DNA of 64,000 bases, taken from NCBI GenBank assembly GCA_030063045.1, contig JAQSEB010000044.1, positions 558,001-622,000 of the forward strand. The letters run 5' to 3'. A program made the position numbers and the translations under genes. The notes beneath the pieces are model-generated. The model saw nothing but the letters and a program-made list of their open reading frames with translations. It was not told the DNA's origin and did no database searches. Shown in pieces: positions 24,011 to 35,760 of the stretch; position 1 is the stretch's first letter, and every line of letters starts with the position of its first letter. This DNA is from Pratylenchus scribneri (taxonomy: Eukaryota > Nematoda > Chromadorea > Rhabditida > Pratylenchidae).

Positions 24011-27000
24011 TGTTCCTTGTATTGCTGACATTCTTCCGAAGTATTGTTGCCCATTAGAAAATGTGCCGCCATATTCTGATTCCGAGATTGTCCTAGTCAT
24101 TGATTGCCGTGATGATCTTCGTCTTGTTGTTGTTGGTGGTGGTACTATTGGAGTTGCAGTTGCCGTGGTTGATCTTCTTGAGGTGGATGGTGTTTGGTTT
24201 TCGAGTGATTGCCGGGGAGTCCTTTGTATTGGTAATTCTTCTGATGGGTCCCTGTATTCGAAGCGTGGAGATCCGGCTCTTTCTCGTTCCATATCTTCTT
24301 CGGCCATTTTCATTGCTTCATCAATTTCTTCTTGGTCAATAATTGCTTGATGCACAATGTTTTGGATGGATATTGCGCCAGGACGGGTCAGAACACTAAA
24401 TTATTATTGATTATTCATAGTCAATTCCATTTTTTACCGAAGGGTATCCGGATCCCTAACTCGAGAAAAGGCCACATAGAGTTGTCCATGACTGAAGCAT
24501 TGGCCTTTGTCCAAAGCAATTCCAACACGGTCCAATGTTTGCCCTTGTGCCTTATTGATGGTCATTACAAAGCCTGGTCGAAGTGGAAATTGCATTCTGG
24601 TCCATCGCATTGCTGATTGGTTTTGATCGAGGTCGCCTTCGCCATCGGTGAAAAGACAGCGGTAGAGTTCAAAGTCCTTGCCGGCATTTGGTCCGCTTAG
24701 ATGTGTGCAGATGATGAGGTAAGCACTTTTGATTTTCTTGATCTGGACTCGTGTCCCATTGCATAGTCCATCCTGCACACTCAGGTTTCGGTTGATCATC
24801 ATTATAGCACCTTCTTTGAGGACCAATTTATGAGGCGGAAATCCTGATGGAGTCTGACGGTTCAAATTTTCTTCATATTTGTCGGACGCATAGACAGAGA
24901 GTGAATCGAGAGGATTGCTTCTATCCGGTTGGTCTGTTGAGAGCATTGTACATCCAAAACCGGGCATTTTTTCCTTAAAATACATAAATGACCACAAATT
25001 CCTCAGATTCCAAAAGAATATACCAAAAGCTGTTCATGAATCCGGAATGTTTCTTTGTTAGTTGGGCATAAGATGGCACTGCCTTTAAGTTTGTCAATGT
25101 TCTTGAAAGGGTCTTGAAGGGCCGATGGTGGAAAGACAAAATCAATGAAGTTTTGCTCATTTTCCATTTGCAATGATTTTGGTAGTTCAATGCGATCGTT
25201 GTGGTCAGTTGTTACACCGGTTGCCAATTTTCTCATGTATCTGGCGAATTTCTTGGTCTTCTCATTTGCATTTGCAAGCCTTTTATTGATAGTCAGCCGT
25301 GTAGTTTTGAACTCTCTATTAAAGAAAATATAATTTATAATGTATAAAATATTATATTACTTATAATGAATGCTTGATTTCACTGAGCGGGCAAATTGAT
25401 GATTTTCATCCTTCCCAGGCATAACTGGCATTAATTGTTTCCAATCACCGCCAATAATTATTGCTTTGCCACCAAACGGAAGATCTTTATATTCGGGCTT
25501 GAATGAACGAAGTTGTCGGTCCAAGTATTCGAGGACATATCGATCCTGCATAGAAACTTCATCGATGATAATAAGTTGGCAGGAATCCAAGATTGTGGCG
25601 TAGTTGGAATGCCGAGCGATTCGGGGAGGTGTATCGTGCTTGACGTCATTTGGCACACCAAAGCGTCGATGGACTGTAGAACCTTCGATTAGCAAGTTTG
25701 CTGCAATTCCTGTTGTGGCGCATGGGAGCACACGAAGGCCCATTGATTTCATTCCGGCTATAATGGTCTAGAAATTTTTTAATACACTCTTTTATGAATG
25801 ATATTTATTACATTATAAGTGAATGTTTTGCCAGTTCCGCCCTCTCCGGTCAGGAAAAATTGCTTTTGTACTGTATTGTCTTTTGGGTCAGCCTTGGCGG
25901 CATTTATGACGGCATCAACGAATGGTCTTTGTTCTGTTGCAGTGCATTGGGAATGCCATTGTTGGAATTTTGTGCCATAATTATTTGTTGATCCACTTTG
26001 TGGATCGCCATCAGTGTCACCCATGTGTTTTGCCAGAAAATCATCACGGAAATATGTGGCTTCAATTTCATCTTGCTTTGACATGCGGAAATTATTCGGT
26101 GCAGATAGGCCAACCATTTGGCAGGAAGTTTCATTGTCTTAAATTGCAGTTTTATTTAAATTTCTTTGCTTTTGTAATTACCATCATTTGGCTGAATTCC
26201 ATGAATTCGCAGTGTTATTTCGATGCGTTTCAATAGCCGTTCCATCTTTTGATTTTTGGTCATGTTTCCTGGCCACATTGTGAGATTGTCGAAGTGCTTT
26301 TCGAGTAGTTCCATTGGCTTTTTTGGCAGTGCATTTGCGATGAATAATGCAAACCATCGAATTCTTACAGATAGGCTTCTTTTTTCGGACATTGCATCTT
26401 TGACAGTTTCATTCCACACGAAGTCATCAATTATTAATCGTCGAGCAATTGCTGCATCAATAAATGTTGGATGGATCTTTTTTGGATCTATTGGATCAAC
26501 TCTGAGGTCTTCAAATGATGTTGGCCCTTTGATAGTCAGCAGTAAAATGCGTATGGCCTTAATTAAATATTTTAGATTGAAAAATAGATTCAAAAAATGC
26601 ACTTGTAATTCGATTTTCCCAGGAGCAGCAGAGCCTATTCGGACCAATTTTTGGAGTTTCCTCTTCCGTTCAAACCAAGATTTGCAATTTTTTGACCACC
26701 AATAATCTTCGCAGAAAGTGGCATAAGTGTGCTTGAGTCGTTGGTCGTCTTTGCCTTTTTCTTTGAGCTTTTTATTTATTTTGAAGTATTCGGTTAATTG
26801 CGATTTCTGTTCCTTGCCAATTTTTTCGTTCTTCATCGCACGTTCCGCTGCTGCTTCTTCTTCACCATCTTCGAAGACGACATTGATCTTTAAAAGAGTT
26901 GAATAATGAAAATTCATTTGCATTTGGAATGTATTACCTTTCCTGGTTCATGTACATAAAGTGTTTGGACATGGTGGGATTTCGAGAATATTTTGTGCCC

Positions 27001-30000
27001 CCATATTCCAAGGCCGGCTTCGCTTGATGTTCTGTAGACTCCGAGGCGGATTTCTTCGAATTCGTCGTAGTTAACTACAGCTGGAGAATTGTCCTTTTCC
27101 TTTTGCACTTTTACCAATGCCAAGTCACATCCTTTTGTAATATATTTGGTCACGTATTTTGCTGTTGCATCTCCTTGAATCCATTCAATATTGATACTAA
27201 AAGTTACGAAATAAATGCCTATGGTATCTCAAAACATACTGGGATTTATATTTTTTTAAAAGGAATGGATTGTGTGCTACAATATGTCGATTGTCGATGA
27301 TTCTTCCGGTGCCAGTTCTTGATGGAAATGTGTAAGTTTCGCCATATAAATCTGGATTTGCGGCCTTTTCTTCTGCATTTGGTGCGAATGGTCGGCGTCG
27401 ATAAACTGGATAAGTTTCTGCGCTGATGACATCAGACATTGAGAAAGGTCTCGGAAAACGTTTGGTGCACTTCCCATCGACGACACAAGCAGGTGAACAG
27501 CGGTGTGACATTAGGTTAACAACAGTGTCATGGTAATCACGTTGTCTTTTTGCCTTTTTATTGCTTAAAATTTTTTGATTTTAATTTTCAAAATGCAATA
27601 TTATTACTTTGCTCTTTTCGGTGGTAAAGTGGGAATTTCGGCACATATGTATTTTCGGCACCATTCTTCTGGGGTCAAATTCATGGGGGTCCATTCATCT
27701 TTTGGAACATTGAAATAATTGTTATCGGCTGTCTTGAAAGTAATGCACATATGAAGATGTGGCAAGCCACTGTAAATTTAAATGTGAAATACAATAAAAA
27801 CAATGCATTTGTAACCGTTTTTGATGTTCAACGGCAGAAAACCAAGAAGCGACTGGTCCGAATATTTGCCGATCCACGATGTCTTTCATTAATTCTTTGT
27901 GTTTATTGATGAAGACTCTTGTGACTATGTCAGGTCGATCTGCCCAGGTTTGTCCTTTCGGGATTAGTTTTTGAAATTCCGGCGCTTCTGAGTTCATTGT
28001 GAATGTGAGCAGTATATGAGGATTTCCGAAAGCACGACAAATTGCTTGGGCGTCAGAATAGGCCTTTTGATAATAGCGTCTGGATCCGCGAAATGTTTCT
28101 GGGGCAAAGAAGACCTTCCCGAGTTTTGCGGTGTCGCCAAAGCCAAATTTTCCTATGAAAATCAGGATAAAATTTGAATTCCATAAGTATAGTAACCTGT
28201 TCGAATTTTGTTTTCCAATGCTTTGATTAAGATGGCTGGCAGTATGGTGACCAAATTTTGTTGGGCTCTTTTTATTGCACTTGCTTCATTAGCTTCGATT
28301 CGGTTGTAGACTGTCAAGATATACATTTGTGCCAGCATGCATCCCCACCAGAGCCAATGGTAATTTAGCCAATTGTCACGCATTTGGAACATATACCGAT
28401 AGTATTGACGCATGGATACATATTTACTTGCGCCTTCGGATTTCTAAGGATAATTGAAAATATATTGGAATTTTAAATGCTTCTGTGCACCTTCCATTTT
28501 GCTCCACCCTCTTGACAATCCACCACTTCTCCATCTGCATCTTCAGTGTCACTGATATCCTCATGTTGTTCTGCTTGAGATTTATTAACCGTTTGTTCAG
28601 CTTCTTCATCTCCTGGGTGGTCAATTAGATCGATTGCTTGTTCTTCCTGCTCTTCATCATCAGAAAATTCTTCGTGAATTATTGATTCATTTGCTACATT
28701 TGGAGGTTGAATTTGTTGGATTTCTTCTGGTTTTTCTGCAGATTTCTTCAATTCAATTCCAAGTTCATAAGTGCGTTGGCCATAAGGAAAGAGGAGTGGA
28801 AAGAGCGCAGCATCAATATTTGGATCAAATGGACCAAAATCAACAGAACGGCCATCTTTTCCCGTGAGCATGACTCCTTTCTCTTGTGATGGCGCATTAT
28901 CTGCTTCTTCATCGAAATGTACCTTTAATTATGTAAATAAAATCAGCTTAAAATGCATTTCTCACAGTTGCGCACTGCATTAATCCCTTTTCTGTTGGCA
29001 GGAGCAATCGATGGTCATGAATTCCGCTATCAACATTTGCGCCTTCTTTGACTGCTTTTCTCTTGTTCATAAGTGTCATTCGAAAATTTGGCATATCAAT
29101 CCCTTGTTCATCGCAAAGTTTTTTCCTCTCAGCATAAAATTCTGCACAACTTTTGTACGCTTTTGCTAGGACATGATTTTGGTCGAGCATTCGATGGAGT
29201 TTAGCAATTATCTCGGCCTTAAAAATAGTTGTATTTATTAATTATTTGCATTTTTATTGATTTACATTTAGTCCATCTTTGGGATCCAGCTGATCTTGGC
29301 GTTCTTTGATTGCGACGTCCGGTGGAATCGTATAGCACTGACCCCATTTTCTTTTATAGTCCTTGGCATTGCCCGAATGTTGCTGGGGGAAGTGTAGGTC
29401 CGATAGCCTATATTTAATGGCACCATTAATTTTGGCAACTGGCATCCCATGGGGAACATTTTCCTGAAGTTTGAATATGCATTTGTAATGAATTAAATTT
29501 ACTTTTTCCATGACTAATGTTCCAAAAGCCAATTCGGTGTTATAGCGCCAAACATGCTTGAAGAAATTTTTGGTTTTTGCTGCTTCTTGACCATTCTTTA
29601 ATTGAGCCAATTCGTTTGGTTGTTGCTCTATCTTTGCCAGGTGTTCCGAAAGGTCGACCTTCCCTTTGTTACAGCATTTAACACAATCACATTCATGGGA
29701 GAGGAGAAGGGCTTTGCATTTTTCGAATTTGCATACAGAGCACTTAATTGTGGAAAATTATCATAAAATTTGTAAAGAATTGCATTACATTTTCCGAAGA
29801 ATCATAATAATCAGGGAAGTGTTCTACGTCTCGATCTGCACAATAAAGGCCTTTGTGATTCTTCTGGCAATTGCAGGAAACTTCCAAGAATTTGTCATCA
29901 TAATCTGGTGCATTTGGTTGGTCAGTGTAAAATGATGGTGCTTTTGTTGTTCGAACTGATCGGCGAAGTGGTATTTTAGGAATTTTGAAGTTTTCTTCGT

Positions 30001-30973
30001 TTAATGCTTCTGCGATTTCCTCTGCTTCTTTTTCCCGTTGTTCTTCAGCTTGCAATATTGCATCTGCATGGTCATTTGTTTCATTTGCTTAAATATTTTA
30101 ATTTAGGACAATTTATTCTTTTGGTTAGATTACAATCATTGCTCCAGATGGAAGAAACCGAAGAGGATCGCGAATCACGCCCATCATTTGATTTTCTTGG
30201 CCGTCCTCCAATTCCGACTCTCCTTTGTTTCGGTGGTCTTCCGCGTTGCTTGGGCTTGTCAATATGGACGGTTGGCAAAGAGGGAAATCCAGGTGGTTCA
30301 AAGCCTGGTGGAGCAGCCATTGTTACTTAAAATGATGCATTTGCAATAAAAAAGAAATTTTATACCATCCAAATCCATTGGTTCATCATCAGAAATCGTG
30401 TAATCCGATCTGCCAAATTTGCTGGGTGTTGGTCCTTGGGTTGTTGATGGTCGTTTAAGGCCAGCTAAATTGAAGTAAAATAAAATAAAAATAGTAAATT
30501 GCTTATTCACCAATCGATCCTCCAGAAGAATTCAAATTGATATGCCCAAGCACTGATGAAATCGAGGAATTGAAGTTTGGTGCCGGTCCATTATCCCTTG
30601 CTAAAAGAAAAGAATTATTAAAACCTACTTGTTCCAGCCCGAAATTGCTCGCCGCCGCTGAAGGACCTGATAAATATTTAAAGATTAAAAGAAAGATGAA
30701 AAATAGAGAACAAACCCGGTTGGGTATTTTCCGAAGAGGAGCTTGAAGCCAAAGATGGAGTCGGTCTAGTGCCAGTCGCAGTAACAATCGGAGATTGCTG
30801 GCCTTGAAGAAGGCCCTTTGAGCCGGTCACAGACGTCGTCGCATCAGCTTAAAATAAAAATAGAAATGCGAAAAATATTCAATAAAATTACAGGCATTCG
30901 AAGCAGCATTCCTTTTGGCCTCATTTTTTTCCCGCATTGCTCTGATCCGCTTTTGCTCCTTGGTCAAACCCAT
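23372..30973 (-). CDS. Helitron Rep-helicase-OTU protein (25 exons)
   Basis: Rolling-circle transposase of an autonomous Helitron, acting on element DNA in the nucleus. Hand-spliced exons (high to low): 30973-30892, 30847-30716, 30666-30625, 30600-30511, 30464-30366, 30325-30134, 30087-29789, 29742-29503, 29463-29266, 29217-28966, 28922-28491, 28443-28197, 28152-27816, 27769-27608, 27563-27240, 27196-26938, 26887-26603, 26557-26182, 26137-25812, 25767-25361, 25315-25024, 24973-24438, 24395-23967, 23918-23534, 23488-23372. Every intron is GT-AG and about 37-53 bp. Total 6,540 nt, exactly 2,180 codons with only the terminal TGA, so the gene looks intact. Domains: AT-hook (QRGRPPK), Cys-rich zinc-binding-like segment, Helitron-like N domain, HUH nuclease with two Tyr, PIF1-type helicase, C-terminal OTU. 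Start ATG 30,973 is the first Met of the open first exon; an upstream exon cannot be excluded. Confidence 0.88.
24438..26137 (-). other. PIF1-like helicase domain of the Helitron
   Basis: Walker A GEGGTGKT at 25,824-25,847 and Walker B/DEAD-like IDEVSM at 25,549-25,566. Also present are GGDWKQLMPV, the C-terminal LCNGTR and NKAQGQTL motifs, and FSHGQLYVAFSRV near the end. These are the SF1B PIF1/Helitron helicase motifs in their usual order. The ATPase residues are intact. Confidence 0.92.
26938..28152 (-). other. Helitron HUH (Rep) nuclease domain
   Basis: Reads the family hallmarks in order: GSRRYYQKAYSDAQAI and NPHILLTFTMN, then the exon-spanning EHQKRGLPHLHM whose HLH (27,751-27,759) supplies the metal-binding histidines, then EWIQGDATAKYVTKYITKG with two tyrosines (27,154-27,156 and 27,142-27,144) as in Y2 Rep proteins. 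All key residues are present, so nicking and joining activity is plausible. The introns inside this domain are in phase. Confidence 0.9.
29503..30325 (-). other. Helitron N-terminal AT-hook and Cys-rich region
   Basis: The exon at 30,325-30,134 encodes KQRGRPPKQRR, an AT-hook-like DNA-binding motif, followed by a second GRPRK. The exon at 29,742-29,503 begins CSVCKFEKCK and continues HECDCVKCC, a Cys/His cluster likely to bind zinc. It then reaches FFKHVWRYNTELAFG, which resembles the conserved FF..IR.YN..LAF segment that starts the Helitron core. Exons upstream of 30,325 are Ser/Thr/Pro-rich and probably disordered. Confidence 0.7.
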
Positions 30974-31106
30974 TGTTATCGATGTTGAAACTTAATTCAA
31001 AATTTTAGCAAACAAATTCTTATAAAAAACTTTCCTTTCTAAAAAGTAAGGGAATTGTAATTAAAATTAATTATTTAATAAAATGATTGTAATAAATATT
31101 GGAATG
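30974..31106 (-). other. 5' flank of the Helitron gene
   Basis: AT-rich leader upstream of the Helitron ATG. No core promoter element or TC-type Helitron 5' terminus could be assigned. Confidence 0.4.
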
Positions 31107-31265
31107 TGGTGCTGGTTCGGACTGGTGATGCAGGGCTGGCTTAAAGTCACTTCGGACTGGTGATGCAGGGCTGGTTTAAAGTCACTTCGGACTGGGGATG
31201 TAGGGCTGGTTTAATGTCACTACGGACTGGGGATGCAGGGCTGGTTTAACGTCACTTCGGACGGA
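31107..31265. repeat. 35-bp minisatellite, about 4.5 copies
   Basis: CGGACTGG starts at 31,118, 31,153, 31,188 and 31,223, and CGGACGG at 31,258, all exactly 35 bp apart. Copies contain GATGCAGGGCTGG(T/C)TTAA and GTCAC, with a few substitutions. It lies about 130 bp upstream of the Helitron start codon and may belong to the element's 5' region. Confidence 0.95.
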
Positions 31266-32222
31266 GGAGACATATTGAATTTTTGGTCGGAAATAATGCA
31301 TTTGGAATGATATTGAATTCGGCAAGAAATGCATCCGGAATGAGAGCAAATATGTGTAGAATGATCGATTGCTTCCATAATAGTTGTAGATAGAATTGGG
31401 GGGGGGCCTGTTTTTATTACCGCATCCTTGCATAGCCAGAAACAAACCCCCTTAGAATCTATGGGCCAGAAAAATTCTAAGTCTTTTTCAAGAAAATGAC
31501 TGGCCGCATAGTTCTAGAAAGGGCTGTTTAAGGCAAGCAAGGTTAGCCCTGCCATCGCCAAAAAACACCGTAAAAGACATACGGCATTTTATGGTAGGCA
31601 GGTTACCAGTACGCACCACGAGGAGGTGTGCGGAGGTACAGGTCAACCTTGCGTACCAGGGGAGAGGTTACCAGGAAGGGTTGTCTCGTATGCATGGGAG
31701 GACATATGCAGGTATGGTCACAAACAAAGCGAACTGTGACTGGCTAAGACCGCCAACGTGCATATGTTTGCCTGGCTGTACAGGCGCCATGACTGACCTA
31801 GAACACCGAAGTGCCCTTTACTGGACTGACACAGGGTTGTCAATGGGCACTTTCGTCCCCCCTTCTAGTCAGCAGGTTGTAAAACAACCACACCAGAGAA
31901 ATCTGGCGCCCTTAGGCCGTGTGCGAGACTGGAAACCCTTGACCCTATAGCCACACCGCAACACCAAATAGGATCAAGTACTGCCTTAAACCCCCGAAGG
32001 AGTGGCTTCCAAGAACCCAAGAGGTGCGCTTTAGCCAGGGCGTAACAGCAAAGTTTTTTTTGAATTGCCAACTCGATGAGCATGTCCTGAAGATCAAGTT
32101 CCGCACCATTGGGGACACCATCCACTACCCCTGATAGGGAAAGTGGTACGTGCCAATCCCTGCGGGTAGACGTGCTCCCGAAGATCATGTAGACGAACTC
32201 CCGTAGATCATGTTGTTTCCCG
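31266..32222. other. Unidentified GC-richer segment
   Basis: About half G+C, unlike its surroundings, with several potential stems (for example GTACGCACC/GGTGTGCG at 31,609-31,632 and CCGTAAAAGACATACGG at 31,568-31,584). There is a 9-G run at 31,398-31,406. A 122-codon minus-strand frame (32,233-31,865) and a 119-codon plus-strand frame (31,591-31,950) overlap; neither shows a family motif to me. It could be the untranslated end of a non-LTR element, a structured RNA, or the Helitron 5' region. Confidence 0.4.
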
Positions 32223-32486
32223 AAGACAATCAAAATAATTGACCAATTCCAAAAGCAAAATCAAACACTCTTGGCTTGAAAATTTTGTCCAACAAATGTT
32301 AAAAAATGCGTTTTATTGCAATTTTTTATCATTTTTTAAAAATTTGGCCATAGCTTCCGCTGCAAAAACCATTTTAAAAATGATAAAAATTGCAATAAAA
32401 TGCATTTTTAACTTTTGCTGGGCAATATTTTCACAACATTATGGTTGATTTTGCTCATGTAATTGGTCAATTATATTGATTGTCTT
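32223..32486. mobile_element. Foldback/MITE-like element, 264 bp
   Basis: A long inverted repeat: the outer 26 bp (32,223-32,248 and 32,461-32,486) match with one mismatch, and similarity continues inward for about 120 bp per arm, through GCAAAATCAA and ATTTTATTGCAATTTTTATC, to a loop of about 25-30 nt near 32,345-32,370. No coding. I found no clear target-site duplication at the edges. Confidence 0.8.
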
Positions 32487-32869
32487 TGAACTGCGGAAGA
32501 AGATGAAGTCATCCCGTAGAACAAATCCAATTGAGCATTCCAAAAGCAAAATGACGGCAAACTATAAAGATTCTAAGCACTAAAATAAAGGGAAATTAGT
32601 TGGGTATTTGAAAAATAATTATATCAATAATATATAAAATATTTAGTATTCATTTTTTTGATTATTTTTGGTTTGAAAATAATTGTTATTCCCACAATGG
32701 TTCAAAGAAAAGTGGATAAACCCCACTAATTCTTTGATCCATTAAAATTTTTATTTTAACCTTATAACGGTAAAAATGTTCCATTTTAATTTAATTATTT
32801 TTTTAAAATATATAAACTGGCCAGCCCAGTCCCTTCAAACATTGAACATATTGCATTGTTTTCCAGGAT
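32487..32869. other. AT-rich spacer
   Basis: No gene or repeat recognised. CCAAAAGCAAAAT at about 32,540 matches the sequence inside the left arm of the adjacent foldback element (32,249-32,262), so a second fragment of that element may be present. Confidence 0.4.
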
Positions 32870-33740
32870 TTAGCATTCATTCTCAAAGTTCAACAATGCA
32901 TCTGGAATCGGCAGTTCTCATTTGCATTGACACATTTGTCCGCTTAGTTCGGCTGCCGAATTTATGAATTTATTTTTGAATATCTTTTTAATTTAAAACT
33001 TTGCTTCTGAAATAGACAGTCTCTTGTGCATTGCCCCATTGCTCCGCTTGGTTCGACTGCTGAATTTTTTAATTTATTTTTGAATATATTTTTTAATTCA
33101 AACCTTGCTTTTTGAATTCGCAATTGCATTTGCATTGTCTCATTGCTCCGCTTGGCTCAGCTGCAGATTTTTGAATTTATTGTGAAAATTCTTATTAATT
33201 AAATACCTTGCTTTTGGAATCAGCGTCTCTTGTGAACGGCTGCAAAATTTTTTGATTTTATTTTTATAATTTTTTCCCATTTTAAAACTTTGCTTTTGAA
33301 ATCTGCGGTCACCTTTGCATTGCCACATTGCACCATTTAGTCCGGATGCTGAATTTATGAATTTATTTTCATTGCTTTGCTGGATTTTCTGCTTTATTTT
33401 TTAAATTTACTTTTGTGAAAACATTTAATTCGGCCGCTTAGTTGGGCAGCTAAATATTTGAATTTATTTTTGAATCTTTTATTAATTTAAACCTTGCTTT
33501 TGGATTCGGCTGTCTCATTTGTTTTGCCACATTGGTCCGCTTGGTTCGGCTGCAATATATTTGAATTTAATTTTGATTTATTTTTCATTATAAACCTTGC
33601 TTTTGGATTCGGCTGTCTCATTTGTTTTGCCACTTGGTTCGGCTGCAAAATATTTGAATTAAATTTTGATTTATTTATCATTATAAACCTTGTTTTTGGA
33701 ATCAGTAGTCTCATTTGTGCCACACTGTTCTGCTCCGAAT
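32870..33740. repeat. Decayed tandem repeat, about 85-115 bp period
   Basis: Recurring blocks: CTTGCTTTTGGAATC (near 33,000, 33,104, 33,208, 33,293, 33,493, 33,594, 33,690), GTCTCATTTG, GCCACATTG, CCGCTTGGTTCGGCTGC, then T/A-rich GAATTTATTTTTGAAT. Copies differ by indels and substitutions and have no conserved reading frame. The 126-codon plus frame at 33,494-33,874 is an accident of the repeat. Confidence 0.8.
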
Positions 33741-34010
33741 TACTTTATATTTTTAATGAATTTGTAATCCAAATATTAAATACCTTAAATTTTGCATATT
33801 GTATTCATGAAATGCATTTGTTGCATTGCTTTGCTCGATTGACTGCTGAATTTTCTGAATTTATTTTTTTGTGAAAAATTTATTTCATTATTTGTGATAA
33901 ACTTAGACTATTTCTCCATATAGATATTTGTTTTTAAATTTGGACTAAATGTCTTTTTGGTCAAACAATGGTTTAACTTGTTCAATTAATAGTTTCGTAA
34001 AAAAACTAAT
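33741..34010. other. AT-rich spacer before satellite block B
   Basis: No gene or repeat recognised; satellite similarity resumes at about 34,011 with CGATATTCGTCATCCCC. Confidence 0.4.
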
Positions 34011-34705
34011 GCGATATTCGTCATCCCCGTACTCGATTTACCTTTATAAGACGTTTTTTTAATGCATTTGGATTTGGACCAAACCGTTTTTGGCCAAACC
34101 GCGGTTTTATCTCGCGCACCTTTAAGTTTCGTTCAAAACGGATATGATATTCGTGATCCCCGACCTCGATTACCCCATATTACACTATTTGTAAGTCAAA
34201 ATTGGCAAAAAATTATTTTTCCGCTCCGCGGTTTGCACCGCGGTAACTCGCGCATCGCTTGGCCAATCTCGAAATAAACTTGTCGAAATAAACTTGATAT
34301 TCGGCTTCGCCGACCTCGAATACCCCATATAGCACTATTTATAAGTCAAAATTGAAGAAAAATTTAATTTCCGCTCCGCGGTTTACACCGCGGTAACTCG
34401 CGCACCGCTACGCGGATCTCGAAAAAATTTCGATATTCGGGATCCCCTACCTCGATTACCCATTCCACAAACTTTTGGCGACAAAATTCGAGAAAAAATT
34501 TTTTGAAAAGTGCTTGGTCCCCCCTATGGGTACCAAAAAAACCGTTTTCCGCGCGGAGCTCCGCGCGGAGTGAAAATTTTCCGGATTTCAGATTTTTATA
34601 CAAAGCGCGACCTGGTCTGTGCACCTTTTAAAAAAAATTCCCGACCTAAGGAGTATTTTGAAGGCAGTTATGAGTTAGAGACTGATATTGGACCCTTGTT
34701 ATATT
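34011..34705. repeat. Partial satellite unit opening block B
   Basis: Contains only the tail half of a unit. The ATATTCG...CGACCTCGATTACCCC stretch is present about three times with variation (34,014, 34,149 and 34,300), suggesting local duplication. It begins at a different point of the unit from where block A stops, so the two blocks are not the simple halves of one split unit. Confidence 0.75.
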
Positions 34706-35760
34706 CTAGTAATAATAACTAGCCCCTGCGGGGCTCTCTTGCCTCATGTAATTGTTGGGCTTATTCATTTTTAGAATCCCTATGGGATTTCACTGTTTCT
34801 AGGTGATTTTGGGATCATTTTGATCCTTAATCCCTCTTTATCCACCTTAATCCCCTTTTATCCACCTTAATCCCCTATATCCGGCTTAATCCCTCGCACC
34901 CCCAAGTCTGCTATTTCCATCTTCGCCCCTTCGGGGCTCAAGGGGTGGCCTTCGGCCCCTTTCCCCGCCTTATTCCCATCATTTTGACACTTTATCCCTC
35001 TTAATCCCCCGTAATCCGCCTTAATCCTCTTTATCCTACTTAATCTCACGCACTCCCAAGCCTGCTATTTCCATCTTCGCCCCTTCGGGGCTCAAGGGGT
35101 GGCCTTCGGCACCTTTCCCCACCTTAATCCCATCATTTTGAACCTTAATCCCACTTAATCCGGCTTAATCCCCCTATATCCGGCTATATCCCGCACATCT
35201 ACCGGGCCTTCGGCCCGGCCCACGTGCCTTCGGCACGCTTCCCCTTCACTTCCGACCCATTTCCCGCCTTAATCTCATCATTTTGACCCTTAATCCGCCT
35301 TAATCCCCCTATATCCGGCTTAATCTCGCGCACCTTTAGGTTTCGTGAGAAACGGATATGATATTCGTGATCCCCGACCCAGATTACCCCATAAATGACT
35401 ATTTTTAAGTCAAAATTGGAAAAAAATTATTTTTCCGCTCCGCGGTTTACACCGCGGTAACTCGCGCATCGCTTCGCGGATCTCGAAAAAATTTCGATAT
35501 TCGGGATCCCCGACCTCGATTACCCATTCCCCAGTGTTTATCTCGAAAAAAAATTTTTTGAAAAGTGCTTGGTCCCCCCTATGGGTGTCAAAAAAACCGT
35601 TTTCCGCGCGGAGCTCCGCGCGGAGTGAAAATTTTCCGGATTTCAGATTTTTATACAAAGCGCGACCGGGTCTGTGCACCTTTTAAAAAAAATTCCCGAC
35701 CTACGGAGCATTTTGAAGACAGTTATGAGTTAGAGACTGATATTGGGGTCTTGTTATATT
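34706..35760. repeat. Satellite unit type A, 1,055 bp (copy 2)
   Basis: Nearly identical to 20,893-21,947 although 13.8 kb away across the Helitron interval. Confidence 0.9.

Noticed and set aside
23898..24350. Plus-strand frames of 60-150 codons across 23.9-30.3 kb
   Set aside because: They are antisense shadows of Helitron exons and show no motif.
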